The notes under the pieces: generated by a model
Told to the model about the DNA's origin: nothing
The model's input: the letters and a program-made list of their open reading frames with translations, nothing else
Database searches by the model: none
Source: Haemophilus haemolyticus
GTDB lineage: Bacteria > Pseudomonadota > Gammaproteobacteria > Enterobacterales > Pasteurellaceae
DNA: 64,000 nt
Assembly (NCBI RefSeq): GCF_003352385.1
Contig: NZ_CP031243.1
Coordinates: forward strand, 124,001 to 188,000
Direction of reading: 5' to 3'
Position numbers and translations under genes: made by a program
Part shown: positions 20,961-30,950 of the stretch, in pieces
Numbering within the stretch: position 1 is the first letter of the stretch
Layout: each line of letters opens with the position of its first letter

Positions 20961-21041
20961 TTACAAGCAACATTCAATCGCCAAACAAGCAAGCATCATC
21001 ACGCTAAACAAGATGCGTTGAATTTAAAGTGGACGTTTTAA
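20961..21041 (+). pseudogene. Detached copy of the autotransporter C terminus (array copy 3)
   Basis: Twenty-six codons ending ALNLKWTF and a stop again copy the end of the autotransporter. The frame is intact, with a few substitutions relative to the expressed gene. Confidence 0.85.
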
Positions 21042-21060
21042 GTTTAGTAGTAACAAAAAA

Positions 21061-21090
21061 AATCGGCAGGAAAATTTCTGCCGATTTTTT
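21061..21090. terminator. Terminator shared with tmk (array copy 3)
   Basis: AATCGGCAG and CTGCCGATTTTTT form the hairpin just beyond the tmk stop. On the minus strand it follows tmk by about 15 bases with a T-run, so it probably ends the mltG-tmk transcript. Confidence 0.8.
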
Positions 21091-21105
21091 ATTTTAAAAG
21101 TGCGG

Positions 21106-21738
21106 TCATTTTTCGTTTGATTTCCACCAATTTTTTACCGCGCTTTCGATATCAGCTTGCACAAGTTCAATTCTCTGCTCAGCATTAATCATCACTGCTT
21201 TTGGATTATCTTTTACTAATTCTAAATAGCGTGCTCGAGTGCGATGGAAAAAATCTAAATCCATTTGCTCAATACGGTCTAACTCGCCACGTCCACGAGC
21301 TCGCGCTAAACCGACAATCGGATCTATATCCAAATAAATTATGAGATCTGGCTCAAAATCACCTAATACGGTTTCTTTCAAGGTGAGCATAAAATGCGGG
21401 GCTAATTGACGTCCCCCCCCTTGATATGCCTGAGATGACATATCGTGACGATCGCCCACTACCCATTTCCCTTGCATTAAGGCAGGTTTAATCACATTTT
21501 CCACCAACTGAATACGCGCTGCATAAAGCATTAATAACTCTGCTTTCGCTGTCACAGGTTCTTCGGTTTCATGTTTGATGAGATGACGTAATTTCTCTGC
21601 CAATGGTGTTCCGCCCGGTTCGCGAGTAAACACCACATCTTTAATACCGAGTTCATGCAAGACTCGCACAACAGACTGATGAGCGGAACTTTTCCCCGCA
21701 CCTTCCAAACCTTCAATGACAATAAACTTTCCTTTCAT
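21106..21738 (-). CDS. tmk: Thymidylate kinase
   Basis: The 210-residue protein begins [18 protein letters not shown] (P-loop), followed by [15 protein letters not shown] (DRX-type and base-binding region) and [18 protein letters not shown] (lid). It phosphorylates dTMP. I start at 21738; an in-frame extension to 21819 overlaps mltG. A run of eight G bases (21413-21420, encoding the QGGGR part) lies mid-gene and could be slippage-prone. It is downstream of mltG on the same strand. Confidence 0.95.
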   Translation of the reverse strand: MKGKFIVIEGLEGAGKSSAHQSVVRVLHELGIKDVVFTREPGGTPLAEKLRHLIKHETEEPVTAKAELLMLYAARIQLVENVIKPALMQGKWVVGDRHDMSSQAYQGGGRQLAPHFMLTLKETVLGDFEPDLIIYLDIDPIVGLARARGRGELDRIEQMDLDFFHRTRARYLELVKDNPKAVMINAEQRIELVQADIESAVKNWWKSNEK

Positions 21739-21754
21739 ATTTTCTTCCGCACTT

Positions 21755-22801
21755 TTATTTGGCATTTTTCTGACTGCGATACCAACGTAAATATTCTTGT
21801 ACCGCTTTATTATGTTCATTCAAATTTCGGGTAAATTTATGGCCGCCATTTCCATCGGCAACAAAATAATAAAAGTCTGTTTTTGCTGGATGCGCAACAG
21901 CTTGTAAAGCACTCTCACTCACCATCGCAATTGGTGTTGGTGGTAGCCCCTCAATCATATAGGTATTGTAAGGGGTTATCGTTTCCAAATCTTTCTTACG
22001 AATATTACCGGTATAACTCTCACCCATTCCATAAATCACGGTTGGGTCAGTTTGTAGTTTCATATTGGCTCTTAAGCGATTAATAAATACGGAAGCCACT
22101 TGTGGGCGCTCCGCCGCAATCCCCGTTTCTTTCTCCACAATAGAAGCCAAAATCAGCATCTGATACGGATCCGCTAATGGGAGGTTTTCATCACGTTCAT
22201 TCCACGCTTTATCTAAGGCTTTTTGTAGACGAGTCGTTGAACGTTTTAATAATTCAAGATCTGTTGAGTTTGGCGTGTAATTATAGGTATCTGGATACAA
22301 CCACCCATCCATGTTATTCCATTCGTAAACGGCTTTTGCAATGGCTGGAATATCCAATAACGCCATAATTTCTTTATCACTTTTACCTTGCAAGGTTTGT
22401 TTTAAGTGCGGTGCGTTTTCAAGGTTTTTACGCCATTCCTTGAACGTTTTACCTTCAATAAACTTCACACTAAATTGCGCTTCCTTGCCGGAATTAATGA
22501 TATCCAATAAATCTTGCAACGTTTTCACACCCTCAAGAGAATAAGTTCCTGCTTTTATTTTATTTAGCTCAGGTTTCAACTTCAGTAAATAAGGTAATAA
22601 TTTCCCATCATCAATTAACTTTTCTTGCTCAAAAAGTGCGGCTAATTTTGAACCTGTTGTGCCACGTTCAATAGTTAAAAGCTGATCTGCCTGCACATTT
22701 ACTGGTGTTTTGACAAATTCAGTAATTTTGTAATAAGCAAAACTTGCCACGCCCGCTAAAATCAAAATTAAAAGTAAAATCGCAATTAAAAATTTCTTCA
22801 T
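21755..22801 (-). CDS. mltG: Endolytic murein transglycosylase MltG
   Basis: The 348-residue protein has a single N-terminal membrane anchor (residues 3-25), then a YceG domain with the catalytic segment [12 protein letters not shown] near residue 215 and DPTVIYGMG further on. It cuts nascent glycan strands and releases them from the synthesis machinery. The gene precedes tmk by 16 bases, the usual yceG-tmk-holB neighbourhood of gamma-proteobacteria. Confidence 0.94.
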   Translation of the reverse strand: MKKFLIAILLLILILAGVASFAYYKITEFVKTPVNVQADQLLTIERGTTGSKLAALFEQEKLIDDGKLLPYLLKLKPELNKIKAGTYSLEGVKTLQDLLDIINSGKEAQFSVKFIEGKTFKEWRKNLENAPHLKQTLQGKSDKEIMALLDIPAIAKAVYEWNNMDGWLYPDTYNYTPNSTDLELLKRSTTRLQKALDKAWNERDENLPLADPYQMLILASIVEKETGIAAERPQVASVFINRLRANMKLQTDPTVIYGMGESYTGNIRKKDLETITPYNTYMIEGLPPTPIAMVSESALQAVAHPAKTDFYYFVADGNGGHKFTRNLNEHNKAVQEYLRWYRSQKNAK

Positions 22802-22833
22802 AAGCTATAAGAAAGAGAAAATAAAAAACAACA

Positions 22834-22858
22834 AAAGGGGCAATTAAAGCCCCTTTCT
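22834..22858 (-). terminator. Terminator between surA-like gene and mltG
   Basis: AAAGGGGC, loop, GCCCCTTT; on the minus strand it is followed by TGTTGTTTTTTATTTT. It lies after the surA-like stop and before mltG. Confidence 0.85.
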
Positions 22859-22871
22859 TTTTGATACTTTG

Positions 22872-23813
22872 TTATTTATTAAAATACTGAATATTCGCTC
22901 TTTTACGCAATGCCTTTACCCAATCCTTTGTCGCATCTTGTAATTGAGTGTTCACTAAACGTTCATATGCTTTTTGTGTGTAGGCTTCTGTAGTAAGATC
23001 GCCATCACGTGTGCCAGTTACTTCCAAAATATGCCAACCGAACTCGGTTTTAAATGGTTCAGAAATCACACCTTGTTTACTTTTCACAACGGTTTGCGCA
23101 AACTGTGGTGCATAAGTTTCTGGGAACGCATAACCTAAACTCCCACCATTTGCACCTGATAAATAATCTTTAGAGTACTTTAATGCGGCATCAGCGAAAG
23201 TTGTTTTACCTGCAATAATATCAGAACGAATTTTAGCTAATTGTTTTTTTGCTTGAGCATCATTTAACAATGGATTAAGTTTTAACAAAATGTGACGCAC
23301 TTCGTATTCTTTACCTGTAACTTTTTGTGCGGTGCCTTGTGATTTTGCCTCATCCAACATTTTTTGACCAAGTGCAACCACTTCTTCACGCGTCACATCA
23401 ATACTTTCTTGAATAGCTTTGTTACGTACAGCCCCCATCACCATTTGATTGGCAATTTGCTGACGGAATGTATTTAATGAGATGCCTTGATAATCCAGTG
23501 CATCTAAAAATTGACCATAAGTTAAGCCATTTCTAGCTGCAGTGTCTTCCACAATATGATCAATTTCACGCGGATCAATTTTTACACCTGATTCTTGAAT
23601 TGCTTTCTGCACTAAAATATCATCAATAATTTTATCAAGTGCGCTTTGGCGATTGCCTTTTTTGCCCATATTGGCACGTACTTGACTTTCTAATACAGGA
23701 ATACCATCCACTGTCGCTACGACACGTTCCTCAGCTTGTGCCATAGAAGAAAAAGCGACACATCCCAAAGCAACCAATAAAAAAGATCTTAAAACAAATT
23801 TTTTCATTTTCAT
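22872..23813 (-). CDS. surA: Periplasmic SurA-like chaperone/peptidyl-prolyl isomerase
   Basis: The 313-residue protein has a signal peptide (FVLRSFLLVALGCVAFSSMA, cleavage near AQA-EE), a SurA N-domain (about 25-165) and one parvulin domain (about 175-275, EYEVRHILLKLNP and FGWHILEV). E. coli SurA has two parvulin domains and about 430 residues, so this is the short form. It probably escorts outer-membrane proteins through the periplasm. I start at the second ATG because GGATGAG precedes it. Confidence 0.85.
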   Translation of the reverse strand: MKMKKFVLRSFLLVALGCVAFSSMAQAEERVVATVDGIPVLESQVRANMGKKGNRQSALDKIIDDILVQKAIQESGVKIDPREIDHIVEDTAARNGLTYGQFLDALDYQGISLNTFRQQIANQMVMGAVRNKAIQESIDVTREEVVALGQKMLDEAKSQGTAQKVTGKEYEVRHILLKLNPLLNDAQAKKQLAKIRSDIIAGKTTFADAALKYSKDYLSGANGGSLGYAFPETYAPQFAQTVVKSKQGVISEPFKTEFGWHILEVTGTRDGDLTTEAYTQKAYERLVNTQLQDATKDWVKALRKRANIQYFNK

Positions 23814-23882
23814 CTCATCCAAAAAGAGTCAATAACGTTGGTTAGAGTAACAATTCTACTGAAGGTTCACAATAGGCAAAAT

Positions 23883-24422
23883 TTATTTCCCTAAGATAGC
23901 AACTTCGTAACAGCCATCTTGTTTTTCAGTACGAACTTGTACAAGTTCATCACGGCTTGTTGGCACATTTTTACCTACGTAATCAGCGCGAATGGGTAAT
24001 TCACGATGGCCACGATCAACAAAAATCACTAATTCAATTTTTGCAGCACGACCAAAATCAGTAAGTGCATCCATTGCCGCTCGAATGGTTCGACCAGTAA
24101 ACAGCACATCATCAACCAAAATGACGGTTTTATCTTGAATATTCAAATATTGTGATGAACCACTATAAACTGGCATTTTATCTTCCTGATCAACTAAAGT
24201 TAAATCATCGCGATAAAAGGTGATATCCAGTTCCATTGAAGGTAAATTTATACCACTTAACTCTTCAACTCGACGTTGTAATAATTCGGCAATTTCCGCA
24301 CCACGGCGTTTAATCCCAACAATAACAAGATCATCCAAAGATTGATGCTTTTCAATAATTTCGTGAGAAATACGCGAAATCGTGCGAAGAAAACGATCAT
24401 GGTCGATAATAATTTTTTCCAT
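23883..24422 (-). CDS. pyrR: PyrR: pyrimidine regulator / uracil phosphoribosyltransferase homologue
   Basis: The 179-residue protein carries LVIVGIKRRGAEIA, the PRPP-binding motif VILVDDVLFTGRTIRAA and DRGHRELPIRADYVGKNVPT, all characteristic of PyrR. In Gram-positive bacteria PyrR is an RNA-binding attenuator; in Haemophilus the role is less clear and it may act mainly as a uracil phosphoribosyltransferase. I start at 24422 (MEKIIIDHDRF); an extension of 12 residues is possible. It is divergent from mazG. Confidence 0.93.
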   Translation of the reverse strand: MEKIIIDHDRFLRTISRISHEIIEKHQSLDDLVIVGIKRRGAEIAELLQRRVEELSGINLPSMELDITFYRDDLTLVDQEDKMPVYSGSSQYLNIQDKTVILVDDVLFTGRTIRAAMDALTDFGRAAKIELVIFVDRGHRELPIRADYVGKNVPTSRDELVQVRTEKQDGCYEVAILGK

Positions 24423-24553
24423 TTTTCCCAGCTTTATCAATAATGTTTTAATGCGCAAAGTATAAAGAAAATACGCCTAAAAAGCGATGGTATTTGCACC
24501 ATTTTTATCCTTCGTTATACTATCCAAAACATTCCATCAAAGGAAATAAAATT

Positions 24554-25345
24554 ATGCGCTACTCCATTCAAGATTTCATCCAACTCATTGCCCAACTTCG
24601 TAATCCAAATGGCGGATGCCCTTGGGATTTAAAACAAAATTATGAATCCATGATTCCCTGCTTAACGGAAGAAACTTACGAAGTAATTGAAGCGATTGAG
24701 AAAAAAGATATACCAAATTTACGCGAAGAATTAGGAGATTTATTGTTACAAGTCGTTTTCTTCAGCCAGCTTGCTACGGAAGATAAATACTTTACTTTTG
24801 ATGATGTATTGCAAGATGTTGCTGAAAAAATTGTGCGCCGTCATCCCCACGTTTTTGGTGATGCAAAAGCGGGGGACGAAACAGAAGCCCTTTCCCGTTG
24901 GAACGAAATGAAAGCCAAAGAAAAACAAGGTAAAAGTGAAGAAACCTCTATTTTAGATAATGTGCCCCGTGCTTTACCTTCTCTTACGCGAGCAGTAAAA
25001 TTACAAAAACGTTGTTCAAAAGTAGGATTTGATTGGGAAGAAATTTCACCCGTATTTGACAAAGTGCGGGAAGAATTAGAAGAAGTTCAAGCTGAAACTA
25101 ACCGCACTTCGATTGAACAAAATAAAGTGGAAGAGGAAATGGGTGATTTATTGTTCTCAACCGTCAATCTTGCTCGCCACTTAAAATGTGATCCTGAAGA
25201 TGCATTACGGAAAGCGAATTTAAAATTTGAACGTCGTTTTCGAGCAGTAGAACAAGCGGTTCAACAACAAGGTAAGCAAGTTAATGATGTGCCACTTATT
25301 GAGTTAGATTTGTTGTGGGATGAAGTGAAAAAACAAGAAAATTAA
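24554..25345 (+). CDS. mazG: Nucleoside triphosphate pyrophosphohydrolase MazG
   Basis: The 263-residue protein has two MazG domains. The first begins [14 protein letters not shown] with [14 protein letters not shown] and [11 protein letters not shown] (EExxE-ExxD metal motif); the second has [11 protein letters not shown] and [17 protein letters not shown]. It hydrolyses NTPs to NMPs and clears aberrant nucleotides. AAGGAAATAAAATT precedes the chosen ATG. It ends before a perfect uptake-signal terminator. Confidence 0.95.
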   Translation: MRYSIQDFIQLIAQLRNPNGGCPWDLKQNYESMIPCLTEETYEVIEAIEKKDIPNLREELGDLLLQVVFFSQLATEDKYFTFDDVLQDVAEKIVRRHPHVFGDAKAGDETEALSRWNEMKAKEKQGKSEETSILDNVPRALPSLTRAVKLQKRCSKVGFDWEEISPVFDKVREELEEVQAETNRTSIEQNKVEEEMGDLLFSTVNLARHLKCDPEDALRKANLKFERRFRAVEQAVQQQGKQVNDVPLIELDLLWDEVKKQEN

Positions 25346-25350
25346 TTGAG

Positions 25351-25387
25351 AAGTGCGGTAAAAATTTCTCTCATTTTTACCGCACTT
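25351..25387. terminator. Perfect uptake-signal terminator after mazG
   Basis: AAGTGCGGTAAAAAT and ATTTTTACCGCACTT pair over 15 bp around a 7-base loop, between two convergent genes. Confidence 0.85.
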
Positions 25388-25393
25388 TCTTCG

Positions 25394-26269
25394 TTAAAGT
25401 TGCTGAATATCCAATGCCATTTGGTCTAACATTTCATAACGTTTACGATACATAGAACGTTTTTTACTTGCGATATCTTCTAACTGTTTGCGTTCAATAT
25501 GCAAAGGTAATTGCCAATAATTATGGCGATATTCTCCTTGGTTTTCTTGCCAAAATTCATCGTAATTAAACAAAATCTTACTGCGCGCAGAAAGACGATA
25601 TTTTCCTTGCGCTTTGTGTGGAATGCCCACTAACTCACATTGCCATTTTTCAGCAAGCATTTTGAACGCATTGACTAACAGAAACATTGGACGCATACCG
25701 TGCAATGCTTTTGTCGCTTGTTTTATAAGCTCTTGAGCATTGTCACTTGAGGGGCCTTGAATCGAGGCGATAAGCAATTTATTCGGGCTTAAAAAAGTGA
25801 AAGATGCATCATATACTCGCTCATCATGTTGATTACGAATATTAATAGAAAAATACCCTTCAAAGGGATCGATATGATTGATACTCAAAGATAAACGCAA
25901 ATCATCTGTTAATTGTGTTAACACGATATTTTGCTGATCCAATAATTGTTGGCAAAGCGAACGTCCCATTTTTTCTTCTGCCAAACGTAAATTCTCCGTA
26001 ATCACCGTTAAACGTTCTGACGCAGAAAAGCGTTTATCGCAAAAAGTTGTCAACACGGTGTTTACACGATAATAATCTTGTGTAAATAAAGGCTGCCATT
26101 GAATTTCTGTATTAAGATAATCCACTAATTGGCTACATTGCTTTTGATACAACCATTTATAGCCATAATAACGTAATTTTTCCCGCACTTGTTTGAGAAA
26201 AGGGCGATCCTTGGAATAAGGATACATTTGAACGTAAGTGGGGAAAATAAAATTATTTTTCGTGGACAT
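25394..26269 (-). CDS. VirK/YbjX family protein (DUF535)
   Basis: The 291-residue protein matches the DUF535 pattern with SINIRNQHDERVYDASFTF, IQGPSSDNAQELIKQATKALHGMRP and a C-terminal YDEFWQENQGEY segment. There is no signal peptide or membrane segment. Enterobacterial members (VirK, YbjX) affect virulence, membrane stress or peptide resistance, but the biochemical role is unknown. It is divergent from lon. Confidence 0.85.
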   Translation of the reverse strand: MSTKNNFIFPTYVQMYPYSKDRPFLKQVREKLRYYGYKWLYQKQCSQLVDYLNTEIQWQPLFTQDYYRVNTVLTTFCDKRFSASERLTVITENLRLAEEKMGRSLCQQLLDQQNIVLTQLTDDLRLSLSINHIDPFEGYFSINIRNQHDERVYDASFTFLSPNKLLIASIQGPSSDNAQELIKQATKALHGMRPMFLLVNAFKMLAEKWQCELVGIPHKAQGKYRLSARSKILFNYDEFWQENQGEYRHNYWQLPLHIERKQLEDIASKKRSMYRKRYEMLDQMALDIQQL

Positions 26270-26376
26270 AACTCAATATTTTGTGAAATTTAATAAAATT
26301 GTCAGCCATTTTAGCGATTATCACTGCATTTGCCAAAATTCTTTTTTGTTTAAAACCAACTTTATAACTCAGATTT

Positions 26377-26420
26377 TGTTATAATCTTTTCCTTGAATTC
26401 CTTTTTCCCTACCCCAATAT
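26377..26420 (+). promoter_or_regulatory. Dual promoter of lon: extended -10 and heat-shock type
   Basis: TGTTATAAT at 26377-26385 is a perfect extended -10. Overlapping it downstream, CTTGAA (26392-26397) and CCCCAATAT (26412-26420) are separated by 14 bases and match the sigma-32 consensus. Heat-shock control of lon is known in E. coli. Confidence 0.75.
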
Positions 26421-26458
26421 TTACCCAAATTATCGGAAAGAATTAAGAGAGATAAATT

Positions 26459-28873
26459 ATGGCGAAGAATACCCAACGTACGATGCCCGTATTGCCATTA
26501 CGCGACGTCGTCGTTTTCCCTTATATGGTGATGCCACTTTTTGTAGGGCGTGCAAAATCAATTAATGCCCTTGAAGAAGCGATGAACGATGATAAACAAC
26601 TTCTTTTGGTATCTCAAAGAGAAGCAGATTTGGAAGAACCTACCCCTGAAGATTTATTTGATGTGGGTACCATTGCTAACATTATTCAGTTACTAAAATT
26701 ACCTGATGGCACAGTGAAAGTGCTAGTTGAAGGTCAAAATCGCGCGAAAATTAACAGCCTTGAAGATGGCGAAAAATGCTTTTCCGCAAAAATTACCCCT
26801 ATCGAAACCACTTATGGTGATGAGAAAGAGTTAGATGTTGCGAAAAAAGCGGTACTTTCTGAATTCGAAAATTATCTCACCTTAAATAAAAAAATCCCTG
26901 CAGATGTATTAAATGCACTTCATCGTCTTGGTGATGCAGATCGCTTATCTGACACAATGGCTGCTCATTTACCAGTAAGTGTTCGCCATAAACAAAGTAT
27001 CTTGGAACTTGCTAACGTACAAGACCGACTAGAATATCTGCTTGGTATGATGGAATCAGAAGCAGACATTCTTCAAGTTGAAAAACGCATTCGCGGTCGT
27101 GTAAAAAAACAAATGGAGAAAAGCCAGCGTAACTATTATCTAAGCGAGCAAATTAAAGCTATTCGTAAAGAAATGGATAGTGGCGAAAATGAAGACACAA
27201 TTGATGAAGTTGAACAACTTCGTCAAAAAGTAGAAGCAGCAGGCATGCCCGCAGAAGTACGCGACAAAGTGGAAAATGAGTTACAAAAACTCAAAATGAT
27301 GTCAGCCATGTCTTCTGAAGCAACCGTTGTTCGTAGCTACATTGAGTGGATGATCCAAGTGCCTTGGCATCAACGTTCTAAAGTGAAAAAAGACATTTCG
27401 AAAGCACAACAAGTATTAGATTCCGATCACTATGGTTTAGAACGAGTGAAAGAACGTATTCTTGAATATCTTGCAGTACAAGCTCGCTTAAACAAAGTGA
27501 AAGGACCCATTCTTTGCTTAGTTGGCCCTCCAGGCGTAGGTAAAACCTCTCTTGGTCAGTCTATTGCCAATGCCACTGGTCGTAAATATGTACGCATGGC
27601 ATTAGGCGGTGTTCGCGATGAGGCAGAAATCCGTGGTCACCGTAAAACCTATATTGGTGCATTGCCAGGCAAATTGATTCAAAAAATGGCAAAAGTGGGG
27701 GTGAAAAATCCATTATTCTTGCTTGATGAAATCGACAAAATGGCATCCGATATGCGAGGTGACCCAGCATCAGCATTGCTTGAAGTATTAGACCCTGAGC
27801 AAAACACCACGTTTAACGATCACTATTTAGAAGTGGATTATGATCTGTCTGATGTGATGTTTGTGGCGACATCAAACTCCATGAATATTCCAGGCCCATT
27901 ATTGGATCGTATGGAAGTTATTCGTCTTTCTGGTTATACAGAAGATGAAAAACTTAATATTGCGATGCGTCATTTGTTAGCGAAACAAATTGAACGTAAT
28001 GGTTTGAAGAAAGGCGAACTTACCGTCGAAGAAAGCGCAATTTTAGATATTATCCGCTATTACACGCGTGAAGCGGGTGTGCGTGGATTAGAACGTGAAA
28101 TTTCAAAAATCTGCCGTAAAGCAGTAAAAAATTTATTGGTAAATCCAAAACTTAAATCTATCACGGTAAATTCAGATAATCTGCACAATTATCTTGGTGT
28201 AAAACGCTTTGAATTTGGCAAAGCAGATACACAAAACCGCATTGGTGAAGTGACCGGTCTTGCATGGACTGAAGTAGGTGGAGACTTACTCACCATTGAA
28301 ACCGCCTCCGTTGTCGGTAAAGGAAAACTCACATTCACTGGCTCATTAGGCGATGTGATGAAAGAATCTATCCAAGCGGCAATGACTGTTGTACGCTCTC
28401 GTGCGGATAGATTGGGTATTAATGCTGAGTTCCACGAAAAACGTGACATTCACATTCACGTGCCAGATGGTGCAACACCAAAAGATGGCCCGAGTGCAGG
28501 TATTGCAATGTGTACTGCATTAGTTTCTTGTTTAACAGGTAATCCTGTACGTGCGGATGTAGCTATGACAGGTGAAATCAGTTTACGCGGTAAAGTATTA
28601 CCAATCGGTGGATTAAAAGAAAAACTTCTTGCCGCACATCGTGGCGGAATTAAAACCGTATTAATTCCAAAAGAGAACATTAAAGATCTCGAAGAAATTC
28701 CAGAAAACGTAAAACAAAATCTTGCGATTCATGCAGTAGAAACCATTGATGAAGTTCTTGGTCTTGCGTTGGAAAATCCGCCTGAAGGCATTGAATTTGT
28801 CAAAGTTGAAGCTAAAGTGGCGAAATCACCACGCCGTAAAGCTACCAGTAAGACAACAAGAGCGGTCAATTAA
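26459..28873 (+). CDS. lon: ATP-dependent protease Lon
   Basis: The 804-residue protein has the Lon N domain (to about 200), a coiled-coil link, an AAA+ module with Walker [10 protein letters not shown] and Walker [10 protein letters not shown], and a C-terminal protease domain with [11 protein letters not shown]. The catalytic Ser falls at about residue 679, as in E. coli. It degrades misfolded and regulatory proteins. A sigma-32-type promoter lies upstream and a GAAA-loop terminator downstream. Confidence 0.97.
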   Translation: MAKNTQRTMPVLPLRDVVVFPYMVMPLFVGRAKSINALEEAMNDDKQLLLVSQREADLEEPTPEDLFDVGTIANIIQLLKLPDGTVKVLVEGQNRAKINSLEDGEKCFSAKITPIETTYGDEKELDVAKKAVLSEFENYLTLNKKIPADVLNALHRLGDADRLSDTMAAHLPVSVRHKQSILELANVQDRLEYLLGMMESEADILQVEKRIRGRVKKQMEKSQRNYYLSEQIKAIRKEMDSGENEDTIDEVEQLRQKVEAAGMPAEVRDKVENELQKLKMMSAMSSEATVVRSYIEWMIQVPWHQRSKVKKDISKAQQVLDSDHYGLERVKERILEYLAVQARLNKVKGPILCLVGPPGVGKTSLGQSIANATGRKYVRMALGGVRDEAEIRGHRKTYIGALPGKLIQKMAKVGVKNPLFLLDEIDKMASDMRGDPASALLEVLDPEQNTTFNDHYLEVDYDLSDVMFVATSNSMNIPGPLLDRMEVIRLSGYTEDEKLNIAMRHLLAKQIERNGLKKGELTVEESAILDIIRYYTREAGVRGLEREISKICRKAVKNLLVNPKLKSITVNSDNLHNYLGVKRFEFGKADTQNRIGEVTGLAWTEVGGDLLTIETASVVGKGKLTFTGSLGDVMKESIQAAMTVVRSRADRLGINAEFHEKRDIHIHVPDGATPKDGPSAGIAMCTALVSCLTGNPVRADVAMTGEISLRGKVLPIGGLKEKLLAAHRGGIKTVLIPKENIKDLEEIPENVKQNLAIHAVETIDEVLGLALENPPEGIEFVKVEAKVAKSPRRKATSKTTRAVN

Positions 28874-28884
28874 TTGAATGTTTT

Positions 28885-28910
28885 AGGGCTTGTGAAAACA
28901 GGCCCTTTTT
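28885..28910 (+). terminator. lon terminator
   Basis: AGGGCTTGT, tetraloop GAAA, ACAGGCCCT and then TTTT: a 9-bp stem directly after lon. Confidence 0.9.
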
Positions 28911-29007
28911 ATCAACATTCACAGTGTCAGCTAAAATTTCATATTTACACAACGTTAATTTGTACTTTTTCTAACTGTTCTCACATTTAAAACTTGTTAA
29001 TAACAGC

Positions 29008-30159
29008 ATGCTCAAACTTCCTCCACTTTCCCTTTATGTTCACATTCCATGGTGCGTTCAAAAATGCCCTTATTGTGATTTTAATTCGCACGCACAAAAA
29101 GGCGATATACCAGAACAAGACTATATTCATCACCTTCTAGAAGATCTACAAACTGATTTACAGTGCTTTAAAGATTCTATTCAACAGCGAAAACTCCATT
29201 CAATTTTTATTGGTGGTGGTACGCCAAGTTTGTTCTCGTCAGAAAGCATTGCGTATCTCTTAAAAGAAATAAAAACGCAGATTGATTTTGAAGATAATAT
29301 TGAAATCACATTAGAAGCGAATCCTGGCACGGTAGAAGCTGAACGTTTTAAAGGTTATGTATCTGCAGGCGTTACGCGAATTTCTATGGGGATACAAAGT
29401 TTTAATGATGACAAATTACGGCGTCTTGGGCGAATTCATAATGCAGCGGAGGCAAAAAGTGCGGTCAATTTAGCGAAAGTTTCTGGGCTAAAAAGTTTCA
29501 ATTTGGATTTAATGCACGGTTTGCCAAACCAAACTTTGGAAGAGGCCTTAGATGATCTTCACCAAGCTATTGAGCTATCTCCTCCTCACCTTTCTTGGTA
29601 TCAGCTCACTATTGAGCCAAATACGATGTTTGCTTACCGCCCACCTAAATTGCCAGATGACGATGAACTTTGGGATATTTTTGAGCAAGGTCACCAACTT
29701 TTAACCGCAGCAGGCTATCAGCAATATGAAACCTCGGCTTACGCAAAAGCGGGTTTTCAATGTAAACATAATTTGAATTATTGGCGGTTTGGGGATTATT
29801 TAGCCATTGGCTGTGGCGCACATGGAAAACTGACCTTCCCAAATGGAGAAATTACCCGCTTTTCTAAAACAAAACACCCGAAAGGTTATTTGCGTGGCGA
29901 ATATCTTTACGAAGAAAAAAACGTGCCAGAAATTGACCGCTCTTTTGAATTTTTCATGAATCGCTTTCGTTTGTTAGAAGCGGTGCCCAAACAAGAATTT
30001 GAAGATTACACAGGTTTATCGCAAAGTGCGGTGAAAAATCAAATTGATTTTGCCATTCAACAAAACTATATTGTGGAAAACGCTGATTCTTGGCAAATCA
30101 CTGAGCATGGCAAATTATTTCTCAATGAACTATTGGAATTATTTTTAACGGAATCGTAG
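29008..30159 (+). CDS. hemW: HemW, heme chaperone (radical SAM)
   Basis: The 383-residue protein has the radical-SAM cluster motif HIPWCVQKCPYCDFNSH near residue 13, IFIGGGTPSLF and ITLEANPGTVE, plus a C-terminal HemN-like domain. It lacks the extra features of true HemN, so the old label of coproporphyrinogen oxidase is probably wrong; HemW proteins bind heme and deliver it. H. influenzae cannot make protoporphyrin, so a heme-handling role fits. Confidence 0.92.
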   Translation: MLKLPPLSLYVHIPWCVQKCPYCDFNSHAQKGDIPEQDYIHHLLEDLQTDLQCFKDSIQQRKLHSIFIGGGTPSLFSSESIAYLLKEIKTQIDFEDNIEITLEANPGTVEAERFKGYVSAGVTRISMGIQSFNDDKLRRLGRIHNAAEAKSAVNLAKVSGLKSFNLDLMHGLPNQTLEEALDDLHQAIELSPPHLSWYQLTIEPNTMFAYRPPKLPDDDELWDIFEQGHQLLTAAGYQQYETSAYAKAGFQCKHNLNYWRFGDYLAIGCGAHGKLTFPNGEITRFSKTKHPKGYLRGEYLYEEKNVPEIDRSFEFFMNRFRLLEAVPKQEFEDYTGLSQSAVKNQIDFAIQQNYIVENADSWQITEHGKLFLNELLELFLTES

Positions 30160-30261
30160 CTCATCTGTTAAACCTCTCATTGCTGAAAAATTACACTTGT
30201 TTATTAAATACTCTCGTAATAAAGTAACGCAATCGTTTACTTATTAAAATAAGGAAAAGAA

Positions 30262-30921
30262 ATGAATCAATTAGAAATGAAAAAACTCGCCGCACAAGCC
30301 GCATTACAATATGTAAAAGCTGACACAATTGTTGGCGTGGGAAGCGGCTCCACGGTGAACTGCTTTATTGAGGCTTTAGGTACAATCAAAGATAAAATTC
30401 AAGGCGCAGTTGCGGCTTCAAAAGCATCAGAAGAATTATTACGTAAACAAGGTATCGAAGTATTTAATGCAAATGATGTCTCTAGCTTAGATATTTATGT
30501 GGATGGAGCAGATGAAATCAATCCACAAAAAATGATGATTAAAGGCGGCGGCGCAGCACTCACTCGTGAAAAAATCGTCGCTGCATTAGCGAAAAAATTT
30601 ATTTGTATTGTGGATTCTAGTAAACAAATAGATGTGTTAGGTTCGACTTTCCCATTACCAGTTGAAGTTATTCCAATGGCTCGTTCACAAGTAGGCAGAA
30701 AATTAGCCGCACTTGGTGGCGCGCCTGAATATCGTGAAGGAGTGGTAACTGACAACGGCAATGTGATTTTAGATGTGCACAACTTCACTATTTTAAATCC
30801 AGTCGAAATGGAAAAAGAATTAAACAACGTTGCGGGTGTCGTCACTAACGGAATATTCGCGTTACGTAGCGCAGACGTTGTGATTGTCGGTACGCCTGAA
30901 GGCGCCAAAATTATTGACTAA
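30262..30921 (+). CDS. rpiA: Ribose-5-phosphate isomerase A
   Basis: The 219-residue protein has [13 protein letters not shown] near residue 25, DVYVDGADE-type [12 protein letters not shown] near 80 and [15 protein letters not shown] near 93 (catalytic Glu). It interconverts ribose 5-phosphate and ribulose 5-phosphate. It precedes serA by 29 bases, an arrangement conserved in gamma-proteobacteria. Confidence 0.96.
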   Translation: MNQLEMKKLAAQAALQYVKADTIVGVGSGSTVNCFIEALGTIKDKIQGAVAASKASEELLRKQGIEVFNANDVSSLDIYVDGADEINPQKMMIKGGGAALTREKIVAALAKKFICIVDSSKQIDVLGSTFPLPVEVIPMARSQVGRKLAALGGAPEYREGVVTDNGNVILDVHNFTILNPVEMEKELNNVAGVVTNGIFALRSADVVIVGTPEGAKIID

Positions 30922-30950
30922 TTCATAATAAAAATCATAAGGAAGAAAAC

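Larger units (their letters stand above)
20389..21150. repeat. Tandem array of 283-289-bp units made of two gene tails and a hairpin
   Basis: Units begin at 20389, 20672 and 20961. Each holds the last 26 codons of the autotransporter, a terminator, and a 16-codon tmk tail on the minus strand. The first two also hold a REPIN-like hairpin. The first unit uses the real autotransporter end and the third merges into the real tmk. The second unit has an extra 9-base duplication (CCAATGTAG). Sequence differences between copies are substitutions that keep both tail frames open. Confidence 0.9.
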
